This document shows, in pieces, positions 1 through 8,572 of a stretch of 64,000 nt of DNA. The position numbers and the translations under genes are program-made. Origin of the DNA: Clostridium transplantifaecale. Lineage in GTDB: Bacteria > Bacillota > Clostridia > Lachnospirales > Lachnospiraceae. The stretch spans positions 620,001 to 684,000 of the forward strand of contig NZ_UYZY01000003.1 of NCBI RefSeq assembly GCF_900626075.1, written 5' to 3'. Under the pieces are notes generated by a model, which was not told the origin of the DNA, ran no database searches, and was given only the letters and a program-made list of their open reading frames with translations. Numbering within the stretch: position 1 is the stretch's first letter; every line of letters begins with the position of its first letter.

Positions 1-632
1 TGACGATTGCCACGGCTTTGATTGTGATCCTGAAGAATGGAATTGGCCGGATAGAGGTTTCACCAAAGGCTGCATCCAATCCGCTTCTGGGAAGCTGGGG
101 GATTGCCGCCGCCAATTTTACTTCCTATAATTTTTTCTGTGCCATCGGCGCCCTTGCGCCCCTGGGCCTTGCGAATGAATCAAAGAAACCGGCGCTCCGC
201 GGTGTGGTTGCAGGAGGCGTCATTTTATTTATCATCGGGCTCTGCCTTGTTTTTGCCATGCATTCGGGAAGTGCGGCGACGGAGACGGAGCTGCCGATCC
301 TGACGCTGGCGGAGATGGTTCATCCCGTTTTTTCATGGATTTGCGCCATATTTCTTCTGGGAGCCATGTTCGGTGCGGCAATGTCGGTATTCACCCCGGT
401 CCCACGGTATTTCTGCCGGTTTGCCTGCATAGGGAAGCATAGAAGGGTGTTTTCTTCCCTGCTGGGCATTGCGGCCTGGGCCGCGGGCCAGTTGGGATTC
501 GGCAGCCTGATTGGGGTACTGTACCCGATTTACGGATATATTGCGTTTGCGGTCATTGCGCTGCTGATCATTAATTTTATAAAGCGGGTGCAAACAGATT
601 CGCGGAGCCGTAAACAGAGAAAAACAAAATAA
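1..632 (+). CDS. Membrane permease-like protein, 3' part only
   Basis: This is the C-terminal part of a gene that enters from before the window; the reading frame is open from base 3 and no convincing start is present. About 205 residues are visible, with roughly four to five hydrophobic membrane segments and a basic C-terminal tail (RSRKQRKTK). The segment order and a run like NFTSYNFFCAIGALAPLG recall the YkvI/COG3949 group of amino-acid-permease-like proteins, but this is a weak family guess. It lies 35 bp upstream of cytidine deaminase, so it may be cotranscribed with nucleoside salvage genes and could take up a nucleoside or amino acid. That role is inferred from position only. Confidence 0.6.
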   Translation, partial: TIATALIVILKNGIGRIEVSPKAASNPLLGSWGIAAANFTSYNFFCAIGALAPLGLANESKKPALRGVVAGGVILFIIGLCLVFAMHSGSAATETELPILTLAEMVHPVFSWICAIFLLGAMFGAAMSVFTPVPRYFCRFACIGKHRRVFSSLLGIAAWAAGQLGFGSLIGVLYPIYGYIAFAVIALLIINFIKRVQTDSRSRKQRKTK

Positions 633-667
633 TTAATTTAACCTTACACAGTAAAGGAGGAGTATAT

Positions 668-1147
668 ATGGCGGAAAAACGCACAATACGGAAGATACAG
701 GCCGGAAACGGCGAACCGAAGGCGGAACTTACAAAAGAGGAGATAAGGGTTCTTCTCGAAGCGGCCTTTGAACAGCTTCCCTCCGCCTATGCGCCCTATT
801 CTCATTTTCATGTGGCGGCCGCTCTTCTGTGCACGGATGGGACAGTCTGCACGGGAGTTAATGTTGAAAATGCCTCCTACCCTGCGACCAACTGTGCAGA
901 ACGCACGGCATTTTTCAAAGCGGTCAGCGAGGGGCAGCGGGAGTTCACGGCTATTGCGATATGCGGAGGAAAAGACGGAAAGACGGAAACATACTGTGCA
1001 CCCTGTGGAATCTGCCGTCAGGTGATGAGGGAATTCTGCCGTCCGTCCGCTTTCCAGGTGATTGTGGCGAGAGCGGTGGACGATTACAGAATTTATACGC
1101 TGGAAGAACTTCTGCCCGAGAGCTTTGGGCCTGAGAACCTGGTGTAA
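668..1147 (+). CDS. cdd: Cytidine deaminase
   Basis: Zinc hydrolase that deaminates cytidine and deoxycytidine to uridine and deoxyuridine in the cytosol. The zinc site is complete: C76 and catalytic E78 in NCAERTA, and C113 and C116 in PCGICR. The substrate-binding stretch NVENASYP precedes it. At 159 residues it is slightly longer than the usual 130-residue tetrameric enzyme because of an N-terminal extension of about 20 residues. The start is set by AAAGGAGG about 9 bases upstream of the ATG. It is followed by pyrimidine-nucleoside phosphorylase, so the pair makes a pyrimidine nucleoside salvage unit. Confidence 0.96.
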   Translation: MAEKRTIRKIQAGNGEPKAELTKEEIRVLLEAAFEQLPSAYAPYSHFHVAAALLCTDGTVCTGVNVENASYPATNCAERTAFFKAVSEGQREFTAIAICGGKDGKTETYCAPCGICRQVMREFCRPSAFQVIVARAVDDYRIYTLEELLPESFGPENLV

Positions 1148-1217
1148 TGCGCCGTATTCATCCGTGCACGTTTTACACGGTTTGCAACAGCCGAATGAAA
1201 GGAAGGTAAGACGGCTT

Positions 1218-2537
1218 ATGAGAATGTATGATCTGATTGAAAAAAAGAAAAGGAATGAGAGTCTTGATCGGGAGGAAATCCGCTTTATGGTACAGGGATT
1301 CGTGAACGGTGAGATTCCGGATTACCAGATGGCGGCCATGCTGATGGCGGTCTGCTTTAACGGGATGGACGATGAGGAGACGACAAATCTGACGTTGGAG
1401 ATGGCTCATTCCGGCGATATGGTGGATCTTTCTCCGATCGAAGGATTTAAAGCGGATAAGCACAGCACCGGAGGCGTGGGCGATAAGACGACTCTGATTG
1501 TCGGCCCGATTGTGGCGTCGCTCGGAGTGAAGGTTGCAAAGATGTCCGGCCGTGGGCTTGGGCATACGGGAGGCACCATTGATAAGCTGGAGGCAATTCC
1601 GGGATTTCAGACCTCCATTCCGATTGAAACTTTTTTTGAGATTGTTAAGAAAACGGGGATCGCTGTGGTCGGGCAGAGCGGCAACCTGGTTCCGGCCGAT
1701 AAAAAGATTTATGCCCTGCGCGATGTGACGGCCACGGTGGACAGTATACCGCTGATTGCATCCTCCATTATGAGCAAGAAACTGGCGGCCGGGAGCAATG
1801 GGATTGTCCTGGACGTCAAGACGGGAAGCGGGGCATTCATGAAGACGCTGGATGACTCCATCACACTTGCACAGAAGATGGTGGCGATTGGCAACGGGGC
1901 CGGACGCTCCTGCTCAGCCCTGATCACGGACATGGATGTGCCCCTTGGTTTTGCCATCGGCAATTCCCTGGAAGTGATGGAAGCAATCGACACCCTGAGA
2001 GGAAAAGGACCGGAGGATTTGCGGGAAGTCTGCCTGAGGCTTGCGGCCGAGATGCTGCATACCGCAGGGCGAGGGGATGCGGAGGAATGTTACCGTATGG
2101 CGGAACAGGCGCTGGAGGACGGAAGCGCTTTTGAAACATTTAAAAAGATGGCCGAGGCACAGGGAGGAGACGGCTCTTACATCGATCACCCGGAACAGTT
2201 TGAAAAGGCTCCGTATTGCAGGACCGTGGAGGCGCCGGAAGACGGATACGTCTCCCACATGGATACGGAAGGGTGCGGAATCGCCTCGGTTCTTCTGAAG
2301 GCCGGAAGGAGCACGAAAGAGGACGTGATCGACAATGCGGCCGGAATCATTCTTTCTAAAAAATATGGCGACTATGTAAAAAAAGGGGAGCCGCTTGCAA
2401 AACTGTATGCATCGGATGAGCTCCTGTTCGGCCCGGCGGAGGAAAAAATTCTTTCTTCCTACGAATTCTCGGACTCCAAACCGCAGGCCAAAAAACTGGT
2501 GTACGCGAGGGTTTCGAAAGACGGCGTGGAACGATAA
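1218..2537 (+). CDS. pdp: Pyrimidine-nucleoside phosphorylase
   Basis: Phosphorolysis of uridine, deoxyuridine or thymidine to base plus (deoxy)ribose 1-phosphate. The 439-residue length is typical of the thymidine/pyrimidine-nucleoside phosphorylase family. The phosphate-binding stretch KHSTGGVGDK (about residues 81-90) and the family signature SGRGLGHTGGTIDKLE (about 110-125) are intact. The start at the MRMYDLI methionine matches the usual N-terminus of the Bacillus enzyme and has GGAAGG upstream. A longer frame reaches back to 1062 but overlaps cdd and has no homologous N-terminus. It acts directly after cytidine deaminase in salvage. Confidence 0.95.
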   Translation: MRMYDLIEKKKRNESLDREEIRFMVQGFVNGEIPDYQMAAMLMAVCFNGMDDEETTNLTLEMAHSGDMVDLSPIEGFKADKHSTGGVGDKTTLIVGPIVASLGVKVAKMSGRGLGHTGGTIDKLEAIPGFQTSIPIETFFEIVKKTGIAVVGQSGNLVPADKKIYALRDVTATVDSIPLIASSIMSKKLAAGSNGIVLDVKTGSGAFMKTLDDSITLAQKMVAIGNGAGRSCSALITDMDVPLGFAIGNSLEVMEAIDTLRGKGPEDLREVCLRLAAEMLHTAGRGDAEECYRMAEQALEDGSAFETFKKMAEAQGGDGSYIDHPEQFEKAPYCRTVEAPEDGYVSHMDTEGCGIASVLLKAGRSTKEDVIDNAAGIILSKKYGDYVKKGEPLAKLYASDELLFGPAEEKILSSYEFSDSKPQAKKLVYARVSKDGVER

Positions 2538-2640
2538 AACAACCGGATATCATAAAAAAATTTTAACCGGAAGACACTGGAAATAAAGGGAAGAACACGA
2601 AAGACAAGAAAACCTTAAGATTAGGGCCAGTAAATGGAAC

Positions 2641-2669
2641 TTGAAAAACACAAAGAACTGGTGTATAAT
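2641..2669 (+). promoter_or_regulatory. Sigma-A promoter for 6S RNA
   Basis: TTGAAA (2641-2646), a 17-base spacer and TATAAT (2664-2669). The predicted transcript start near 2676 is about 55 bases before the closing stem of the 6S RNA, so the primary transcript may carry a 5' leader that is later removed, or a second start may exist. Confidence 0.8.
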
Positions 2670-2727
2670 AACGATATCAAAAGATGAAAAGCCTATCAGA
2701 TAAAGCTTTCCATCCCAATGAATAAGA

Positions 2728-2918
2728 GCATTTGTAACTCCTGGGATGCTCGACAACTCTTACTTTTTTTGAACCTACATCGGACATAACGGGATTCCAA
2801 TATTTTTAAGCGGATGTCAGGCCTCCTGTGAGTGGAAGGCAGAAGCCTAAGTGAGGTTGCCCACCTAGCAGAGCTAGGCGTCAATACTGTAAGAGCCGGC
2901 ATTTTGGGGTTACAAACG
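2728..2918 (+). ncRNA. ssrS: 6S RNA
   Basis: 6S RNA mimics an open promoter and binds RNA polymerase holoenzyme. The closing stem is formed by TTTGTAACTCC (2731-2741) with GGGGTTACAAA (2906-2916), and a second perfect helix by CTCTTAC (2756-2762) with GTAAGAG (2888-2894). The sequence CTGGGATGCTCGACAA on the 5' side and GCCGGCATTTTGGGG on the 3' side match the positions of the E. coli 6S sequences CTGAGATGTTCGCAAG and GCGGCATCTCGGAG. A hairpin CCTAGC-AGA-GCTAGG sits on the 3' side of the central region. Length about 190 is normal. It has its own promoter and terminator. Confidence 0.88.
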
Positions 2919-2922
2919 ATAA

Positions 2923-2947
2923 AAAGCAGCGAGCAATCGCTGCTTTT
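2923..2947 (+). terminator. Terminator of 6S RNA
   Basis: AAGCAGCGA-GCAA-TCGCTGCTT, a nine-pair hairpin with a tetraloop followed by TTGCTTTGC, directly after the 6S closing stem. Confidence 0.85.
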
Positions 2948-3061
2948 GCTTTGCCTGAAGAAAAATATGGGTATTCTTATTGCCGCTTACAGGCAGCAGC
3001 CCATGAGACGCAATTTCGCCTGTTGTTTACTTTTTGTTAAGAAATCTTTACATGATATTAC

Positions 3062-3091
3062 TTGCCAAATAAGGAGGACTTCCTGTATACT
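3062..3091 (+). promoter_or_regulatory. Sigma-A promoter for the AI-2E family gene
   Basis: TTGCCA (3062-3067), 18-base spacer, TATACT (3086-3091). The predicted start near 3098 lies after the in-frame ATG at 3092, which supports the ATG at 3123 as the true start of the gene. Confidence 0.7.
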
Positions 3092-3122
3092 GATGGTGAA
3101 TAAATACGGACGAGGGAAGAAC

Positions 3123-4367
3123 ATGAAAAATAATGAATTTAAGCGTTACATTTATACCGGCCTTACCGCGGTTACCGTGATTGCGATCTGTATCGTGTTC
3201 TGGTACTGTATCCAGTACTGGGATCAGGTGGCAAAGGTCATACATCTGATTATTGGAATCGTGGCTCCGATTATATACGGTGCGGTGCTTGCTTACCTTA
3301 CAACACCGATTTACAATCGGGTGACGGACGCCGTCAGGATGAAACTTCTGAAGGTTTGGAAGGATGAGAAGCATGTGGCGGGCGTTGCAAAGGCAGTCGG
3401 GACGGCGGCCAGCGTATCTCTTGTCCTTGTGATCGTGGCAGGCCTGTTCCAGATGCTGATTCCCCAGATGCTTGAGAGCCTGGCTGGGATCCGGGATTCG
3501 TTCCCAACCTATCTGCAGAACCTCTATTCCTGGATACGCCAGGTGCTGGCGGACAATCCGGATATTGAGGAGATGGTGCTCAGCAATCTGCAGAACGGGG
3601 TCCAGATGGCGGAAAGCTGGCTTGAGAATTCCTTTACCAATATTGACATGACAAGACTTGGAGAATTCCTGACCGGCGTCTCCAGCAGCGTCCTGAGCCT
3701 TCTGGTATTTATTAAGAACTGGCTTATCGGCCTGATTGTCATGGTCTATCTTCTGAATATCAAGGATACACTGGCGGCCCAGGGGAAAAAGATTATTTAT
3801 GGCTGCCTCAATCTCAAGTGGGCCAACAGCGTGGTGGAGGAGCTCCGCTTTGTGAACAAGATGTTCGGCGGTTTCATCATTGGAAAACTGGTGGATTCCC
3901 TGATTATCGGGATTATCTGTTTTATTGGAACATCGCTTATGAAGATGCCGTTTACCCTGTTAATCAGCGTCATTATAGGAGTGACGAATATCATTCCGTT
4001 TTTCGGGCCGTTCATCGGGGCAATACCGACCGGTTTTCTGGTACTTCTTGTAAGCCCGGTCAAATGTATTTATTTCCTTATATTCATCCTGCTTCTCCAG
4101 CAGTTTGACGGCAATATCCTGGGACCGAAAATTCTCGGTGATTCAACGGGACTTTCCAGTTTCTGGGTGCTGTTTTCCATTCTGCTGTTTGGAGGGCTGT
4201 TTGGGTTTGTCGGAATGATTATTGCGGTTCCGGCATTCGCGGTTATCTATGATCTGATTGCCAGGGCAGTCCATTTTTCGCTCAGGAATAAGAACCTGTC
4301 CATGGCGACGGAAGATTATAGAGATCTGGATCATATTGACGAAAAAGACGGTAAGTTCATTAAATAA
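3123..4367 (+). CDS. AI-2E family transporter (PF01594 type)
   Basis: Polytopic membrane protein of 414 residues in the family of E. coli TqsA/PerM-like proteins; members have been linked to autoinducer-2 export or to Na+/H+ exchange, so the substrate is open. Two hydrophobic segments near the N-terminus (about residues 10-50), a soluble region with several amphipathic helices, then five or more membrane segments in the C-terminal half, including the family-typical IPFFGPFIGAIP and LGDSTGLSSFWVLFSI. The start is chosen from GAGGGA 7 bases before the ATG; a longer open frame runs back through the 6S RNA and is rejected. It is the only gene in its transcription unit before the SpoIID-like gene. 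Confidence 0.9.
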   Translation: MKNNEFKRYIYTGLTAVTVIAICIVFWYCIQYWDQVAKVIHLIIGIVAPIIYGAVLAYLTTPIYNRVTDAVRMKLLKVWKDEKHVAGVAKAVGTAASVSLVLVIVAGLFQMLIPQMLESLAGIRDSFPTYLQNLYSWIRQVLADNPDIEEMVLSNLQNGVQMAESWLENSFTNIDMTRLGEFLTGVSSSVLSLLVFIKNWLIGLIVMVYLLNIKDTLAAQGKKIIYGCLNLKWANSVVEELRFVNKMFGGFIIGKLVDSLIIGIICFIGTSLMKMPFTLLISVIIGVTNIIPFFGPFIGAIPTGFLVLLVSPVKCIYFLIFILLLQQFDGNILGPKILGDSTGLSSFWVLFSILLFGGLFGFVGMIIAVPAFAVIYDLIARAVHFSLRNKNLSMATEDYRDLDHIDEKDGKFIK

Positions 4368-4439
4368 CAATGGAAAGCGCGTTTTGCGTTCATTTTCATT
4401 GCCAATCAGTAATGAGGCGCTGTCCGGGAAAGGATTTTT

Positions 4440-6698
4440 ATGAGATCAAAGAAGATGGTTTACTGGGCCTTCCTGATTCCGGCGGTTGTGATAATCCTGA
4501 TTATCATAATTGTCAAACTCGATACAGCAGATAATTACATTTCCCGCGCCATGGCATCTAAAGCCATGGCGCTCGCGCTGACGGACAAAGACGGCTGCCT
4601 GTCCTCCCAGAAGGAGAACGGCTCCCACCTTTCCGCCAGGATGCAGGAGGACTGGTCGGCGAAATACATTGATTATCTGCTGGAACAGGGACTGCTCGAG
4701 GAAGGAACCGTTACGGAGGATGATTATGCATCCTCGGCTCTTACATACGGGGAAGCGGCATTTGCGGCGGAGCAGGTGTCAAAAGGGCTTTCTCAGGCTC
4801 TTGGCGTCTCCAGGAAGAAGTATAACAAGCCGATGCCAAAGGAGGCGTGGTGGCTTTTTTATCCGTCGTTTTTGAAAGCCGCAGACAAGGAGCAGGAGGT
4901 TAAGGAAGTGGATCTCCTGCTTTACGGAACTCCCGATAATGTGAAGGAGGCGGCGCCCTGGACCGCGTATACGAGCGAAGGTATTATGGGCTTTGAGGGA
5001 CTCTCTATGGATTCCCATATCGACCGTGAGATCCGCGTCCTGGCCAGAAACGGCGAGATGATACACCTCACCGAGGAGGTATCGGAGGACGTCGTATACA
5101 GGAATGTATGGCTGGCGGCCGGCGAACGAGATAAGATGAATCTTTACATAGGCACCATTATCCGGGAATTTCCACTGGCAAAGGAAGTGGAAGAGCAGGA
5201 GAGCGGCGTGCTGGCCGATATCTCCCTGAGCAGGGGGAAAATTAAAAAACTGTCCCTGAAAACGGATACAATCGAGGGGAAGGTTCTTGCGGTCCGTGAC
5301 GACTCAATTGAGATCGAAGGATACGGGGAGGTGCGTCTCGACAAAGATTTTAAGGTATATAAGACATACGGAGTGGTAAAGGAACAGAAGAAAAAAGATA
5401 TTCTGGTGGGATATAATCTGGAGAAATTCGTGGTGGCCGATAAGAAAATCTGCGCGGCCCTGCTGGTGAAGAGCTTCTCCGCAAAAAATATCAGGGTTCT
5501 TATCATGGATAAGGGATTTTCCTCGATTTTTCACGACCAGGTGATACTGAAGGCCGATACGCCGCTGACGGTGGAGTACGGCGATTCTGCCGAACGGATC
5601 GAGGCGGGCAGCGAGCTGGTCATCAAAAAGGATGATGAACGCCTGAGCAAGGGCAGGATTACGGTGGAGCCGGAGGATCGGCAAAAAGGAATCAAAGTGC
5701 TGAGCGTCAGCAGGCAGCAGGGAACGCCGGAGTATTTCGGCTGTTTTGAAATCAGCCGTGAATCGAAAGGACTCCTGCTTCTCAACGAGGTTGATGTGGA
5801 AGATTACCTGACCAGGGTGGTGCCGAGTGAGATGCCTTCCTCCTACGAGGTTGAGGCGCTTAAGGCCCAGGCCGTCTGCGCCAGGACTTATGCCTACCGG
5901 CAGATCCAGGCTAACGCCTACAGCCAGTACGGCGCACACGTGGACGACAGCACCAATTATCAGGTATATAATAATATTGAATCTAACGAGAGAACTGACC
6001 TGGCCGTCAAGGAGACGGATGGCGAGATGGTGTTTTACGGGGATACGCCGGCGGAGACCTACTATTTCTCCACCTCCTGCGGTTATTCTACCGACGGGAC
6101 GATCTGGGGAGCCGATATAAAGGATGTGCCTTACCTGAAAGGAATTTCCCTCACTGAGGGCGGCGGTACGGATGACCTGACGACAAACGAGGCCTTTGTG
6201 CCGTTTATACAGGGGCAGGGGACAAAGAATTACGATTCCGGATATTCGATGTACCGCTGGTCCACAACGGTCACCAACAAAAAACTGGCTGAGAAGATAG
6301 ACGGCATCGGCACGATTCAGGCCCTCTTTGTGACAGAGCGCGGCACGGGCGGAATCGCAAAAACCGTGAAGGTGGTTGGAAGCGACGGAGAAAAAGTTCT
6401 GAAGGGCCAGACCCAGATCAGGAACACTCTAGGCGCGCCGGAACTTGTTTATAAGAAAAACGACGGTTCCACGATGACGGACTGGTCGTCCCTGCCGAGC
6501 GCTTTTATTGCGGTGGATGAGACGGCGAGAGACGAGGAGAAAGGCACCAGGACCTTTACAATCTGGGGCGGCGGCTACGGCCACGGTGTCGGGATGAGCC
6601 AGAACGGCGCCCAGCAGATGGCAAAGGAAGGAAAGACCTATAAAGACATTCTGTCCTTTTTCTACAGCGGAATCGAGGTCAGGGAGCTTACTGAGTAA
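4440..6698 (+). CDS. SpoIID/LytB-domain protein, membrane anchored
   Basis: SpoIID-type enzymes are lytic transglycosylases that cut glycan strands with denuded muramic acid, in the spore engulfment machinery or in the vegetative wall. At 752 residues it is much longer than SpoIID itself (about 340). One membrane segment (residues 7-27), then about 400 residues that I do not recognise, then the SpoIID core from about 445 to 750. The core shows EVDVEDYLTRVVPSEMP, LKAQAVCARTYAY and the end motif GYGHGVGMSQNGA. The long N-terminal region has two parts with helical and beta-rich composition. A GH25 lysozyme follows 30 bp later, so the pair probably works together on peptidoglycan. Confidence 0.88.
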   Translation: MRSKKMVYWAFLIPAVVIILIIIIVKLDTADNYISRAMASKAMALALTDKDGCLSSQKENGSHLSARMQEDWSAKYIDYLLEQGLLEEGTVTEDDYASSALTYGEAAFAAEQVSKGLSQALGVSRKKYNKPMPKEAWWLFYPSFLKAADKEQEVKEVDLLLYGTPDNVKEAAPWTAYTSEGIMGFEGLSMDSHIDREIRVLARNGEMIHLTEEVSEDVVYRNVWLAAGERDKMNLYIGTIIREFPLAKEVEEQESGVLADISLSRGKIKKLSLKTDTIEGKVLAVRDDSIEIEGYGEVRLDKDFKVYKTYGVVKEQKKKDILVGYNLEKFVVADKKICAALLVKSFSAKNIRVLIMDKGFSSIFHDQVILKADTPLTVEYGDSAERIEAGSELVIKKDDERLSKGRITVEPEDRQKGIKVLSVSRQQGTPEYFGCFEISRESKGLLLLNEVDVEDYLTRVVPSEMPSSYEVEALKAQAVCARTYAYRQIQANAYSQYGAHVDDSTNYQVYNNIESNERTDLAVKETDGEMVFYGDTPAETYYFSTSCGYSTDGTIWGADIKDVPYLKGISLTEGGGTDDLTTNEAFVPFIQGQGTKNYDSGYSMYRWSTTVTNKKLAEKIDGIGTIQALFVTERGTGGIAKTVKVVGSDGEKVLKGQTQIRNTLGAPELVYKKNDGSTMTDWSSLPSAFIAVDETARDEEKGTRTFTIWGGGYGHGVGMSQNGAQQMAKEGKTYKDILSFFYSGIEVRELTE

Positions 6699-6728
6699 AA
6701 CAGCGCTGAGATGCGGGTATGATAAACC

Positions 6729-7481
6729 ATGTTAAAAAAACACAGGAAGAACAGGAAGATAAAAGCGGCCCTGCCGTTTACCGTGCTATTGGCGGCAGCG
6801 TTCCTGACAGCAGCGGCGCTGTCGGGATGGCTGCCGCTCAACGCATATTTCTCAATACAATATGAGGTGAGAGGCGTTGACGTATCACATTACCAGGGGA
6901 CCATAGACTGGGAAAAGCTGAAGGAACAGGATGTCGGTTTTGCGTTTATCAAAGCGACGGAGGGCAGCGGCCATGTCGACGGACAGTTTGCGGCGAACTG
7001 GAAGAATGCCGGGGATGCGAAACTTAAGACGGGAGCCTACCATTTTTTCAGCTTCGACAGTCCGGCTAAGACCCAGGCGGAATTATATATTAATACGGTC
7101 GGCGATCTTTCGGGCCGGATGGTTCCGGCCGTGGATGTGGAATACTATGCCGGTAGGGAACAAAATCCGCCGGATAAGGACGCAGTGGTCCAAAGCCTTA
7201 AGAAATTGCTGCGGATTCTGGAAGAGCATTATCAAGTGAAACCGGTCATCTATACGACCTATGCTGTTTATAACCGGTACATCAAGGGCGAATTTTACGA
7301 GTATCCTCTCTGGATCCGCAATGTCTATTATCCGCCTGTTTTCGGTAATAAGAGCAGATGGACGTTCTGGCAGTATTCGGATACCGCGGTGCTGGAAGGA
7401 TATGAGGGGACGGAGAAATATATTGACATGAATGTGTTTCGCGGATCGGAGGAAGAACTGGAACAATATCTCGTGCCGTAA
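6729..7481 (+). CDS. GH25 lysozyme (N-acetylmuramidase)
   Basis: Hydrolyses the beta-1,4 bond between MurNAc and GlcNAc. A basic N-terminus and a hydrophobic segment (residues 13-35) form a signal anchor, and the rest of the 250 residues is one GH25 domain. The family catalytic positions are present: D51 in GVDVSHYQG and the D136-x-E138 pair in VPAVDVEY. The C-terminus WTFWQYSDT...YIDMNVF is also typical. There is no separate wall-binding domain. It is likely cotranscribed with the preceding SpoIID-domain gene. Confidence 0.94.
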   Translation: MLKKHRKNRKIKAALPFTVLLAAAFLTAAALSGWLPLNAYFSIQYEVRGVDVSHYQGTIDWEKLKEQDVGFAFIKATEGSGHVDGQFAANWKNAGDAKLKTGAYHFFSFDSPAKTQAELYINTVGDLSGRMVPAVDVEYYAGREQNPPDKDAVVQSLKKLLRILEEHYQVKPVIYTTYAVYNRYIKGEFYEYPLWIRNVYYPPVFGNKSRWTFWQYSDTAVLEGYEGTEKYIDMNVFRGSEEELEQYLVP

Positions 7482-7506
7482 CAGTTCATGCTGTCTGAAC
7501 TGTTAC
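7478..7506 (+). repeat. Short palindrome, GTAACAGTTCA type
   Basis: GTAACAGTTCA (7478-7488), 7-base loop, TGAACTGTTAC (7496-7506): an 11-pair perfect hairpin at the stop codon of the lysozyme gene. It has no T tract, so it is not a classical terminator. Similar arms recur at 44785-44884 and 55286-55314. Confidence 0.6.
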
Positions 7507-7558
7507 AGATATTTTGATTAACAGGCAGCAGTTGACAGGCATCAAAAAGACAGGCATC

Positions 7559-7612
7559 AAAAAAGGGAACTACCGCTTCACATCATTTATGTGGACGGAG
7601 GTTCCCTTTTTT
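7559..7612. terminator. Bidirectional terminator
   Basis: AAAAAAGGGAAC (7559-7570) and GTTCCCTTTTTT (7601-7612) are complementary around an imperfect inner stem. It sits between the plus-strand lysozyme gene and the minus-strand acetamidase gene. Just before it, the 15-mer GACAGGCATCAAAAA is tandemly duplicated (7534-7548 and 7549-7563). Confidence 0.75.
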
Positions 7613-7617
7613 CAATG

Positions 7618-8502
7618 TTATTTATCCTTAAAAATTCCCATCGGGATTTCCATTCTCACCGTCTTCATCGGGTTGACGGTCTGGCATACGGCCAGATCTC
7701 CGCAAAGACTTAAGAGAAGTGAGGTGTCTTCGTAGCTGAGGCCTGCCTGAGAAGAGATAAAGGTTTCCATCCGCAAAGTTGCCAGTTTCCAGGCGTCCTC
7801 CACCGTCTCGGCAGCGGCGATCACGATGAAACGTCCATCCGTGACGGCAGCAGGCCATTTAAGAGGACAGTCTTTTAAGACCGTGACACGGACTGTGACA
7901 ACGCCTTCGATCTCCAGACCGCAGCCGCAGACTTCACCGTCGCCCATGACGGCGTGAAGATCTCCCATGGATAATAGGGCGCCGGGGACATTGACCGGAA
8001 GGTAGAGAGTGGTTCCGGTCTTAATCTGGGTACAGTCCATATTGCCGCCGTGATCAAGGGGAGTCATTGTGGAGACTTCACCCTCTTTTGGTGCGGTGCC
8101 GATGACGCCAATCATCGGGTCAACCGGGATTTTTATGGAGCTGTTGAATTCTGCTTCACCGTCTTTGACTGAAAAACGGCGGAAGTATTTTTCTGTGAGA
8201 AGTCCGTTGTCCCAATCGGTCTTGGGGAAAGAACCGCATACGCCGACGGGACCCATTGCGATATCAAGAATTTCGATTTTCAGGGTGTCGCCGGGGGCGG
8301 CATCCTCCACATAGAGGGGGCCGGTTACCGCATTACCCATGGAGGAGTCGATATTTGAAAGATTGGCTCCCTCTTTGAGAAGCTGGTTGAAGAAACAGTC
8401 GTAAGTTTCAAAACAGACCGTATCCCCGGAGGGAACGCTGAGCGCCGGTTGAACGGCAGGGGAGAAAGCAAAATGAACATGTTCTTTTGTAATTGTGGTC
8501 AT
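7618..8502 (-). CDS. Acetamidase/formamidase family protein
   Basis: Member of the FmdA/AmdA family, cytosolic hydrolases that release ammonia from formamide, acetamide or related small amides. The 294 residues cover the whole family length. Visible family stretches are GDTVCFET near the N-terminus, NAVTGPLYVEDAAPGDTL, IGVIGTAPKEG, DHGGNMDC and the zinc-site-like GDLHAVMGDGEVCG. The C-terminus SLCGDLAVCQTVNPMKTVRMEIP is also characteristic. The start has AAAGGAAAGG upstream. It lies 70 bp downstream of phosphofructokinase on the same strand, but the two need not share a function. The exact amide is unknown. Confidence 0.92.
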   Translation of the reverse strand: MTTITKEHVHFAFSPAVQPALSVPSGDTVCFETYDCFFNQLLKEGANLSNIDSSMGNAVTGPLYVEDAAPGDTLKIEILDIAMGPVGVCGSFPKTDWDNGLLTEKYFRRFSVKDGEAEFNSSIKIPVDPMIGVIGTAPKEGEVSTMTPLDHGGNMDCTQIKTGTTLYLPVNVPGALLSMGDLHAVMGDGEVCGCGLEIEGVVTVRVTVLKDCPLKWPAAVTDGRFIVIAAAETVEDAWKLATLRMETFISSQAGLSYEDTSLLLSLCGDLAVCQTVNPMKTVRMEIPMGIFKDK

Positions 8503-8572
8503 GGCAGATTTCCTTTCCTTTTATATTTTGTTTGCGGTTTACGGCATGAAACGCTGAGAGCCGCAAAAAAGC

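Noticed and set aside
1062..1217. Longer N-terminus for pyrimidine-nucleoside phosphorylase
   Set aside because: It overlaps cdd in another frame and does not match family N-termini; the MRMYDLI start does.
2832..3122. Upstream extension of the AI-2E frame
   Set aside because: It runs through the 3' half of the 6S RNA, its terminator and the promoter at 3062-3091.
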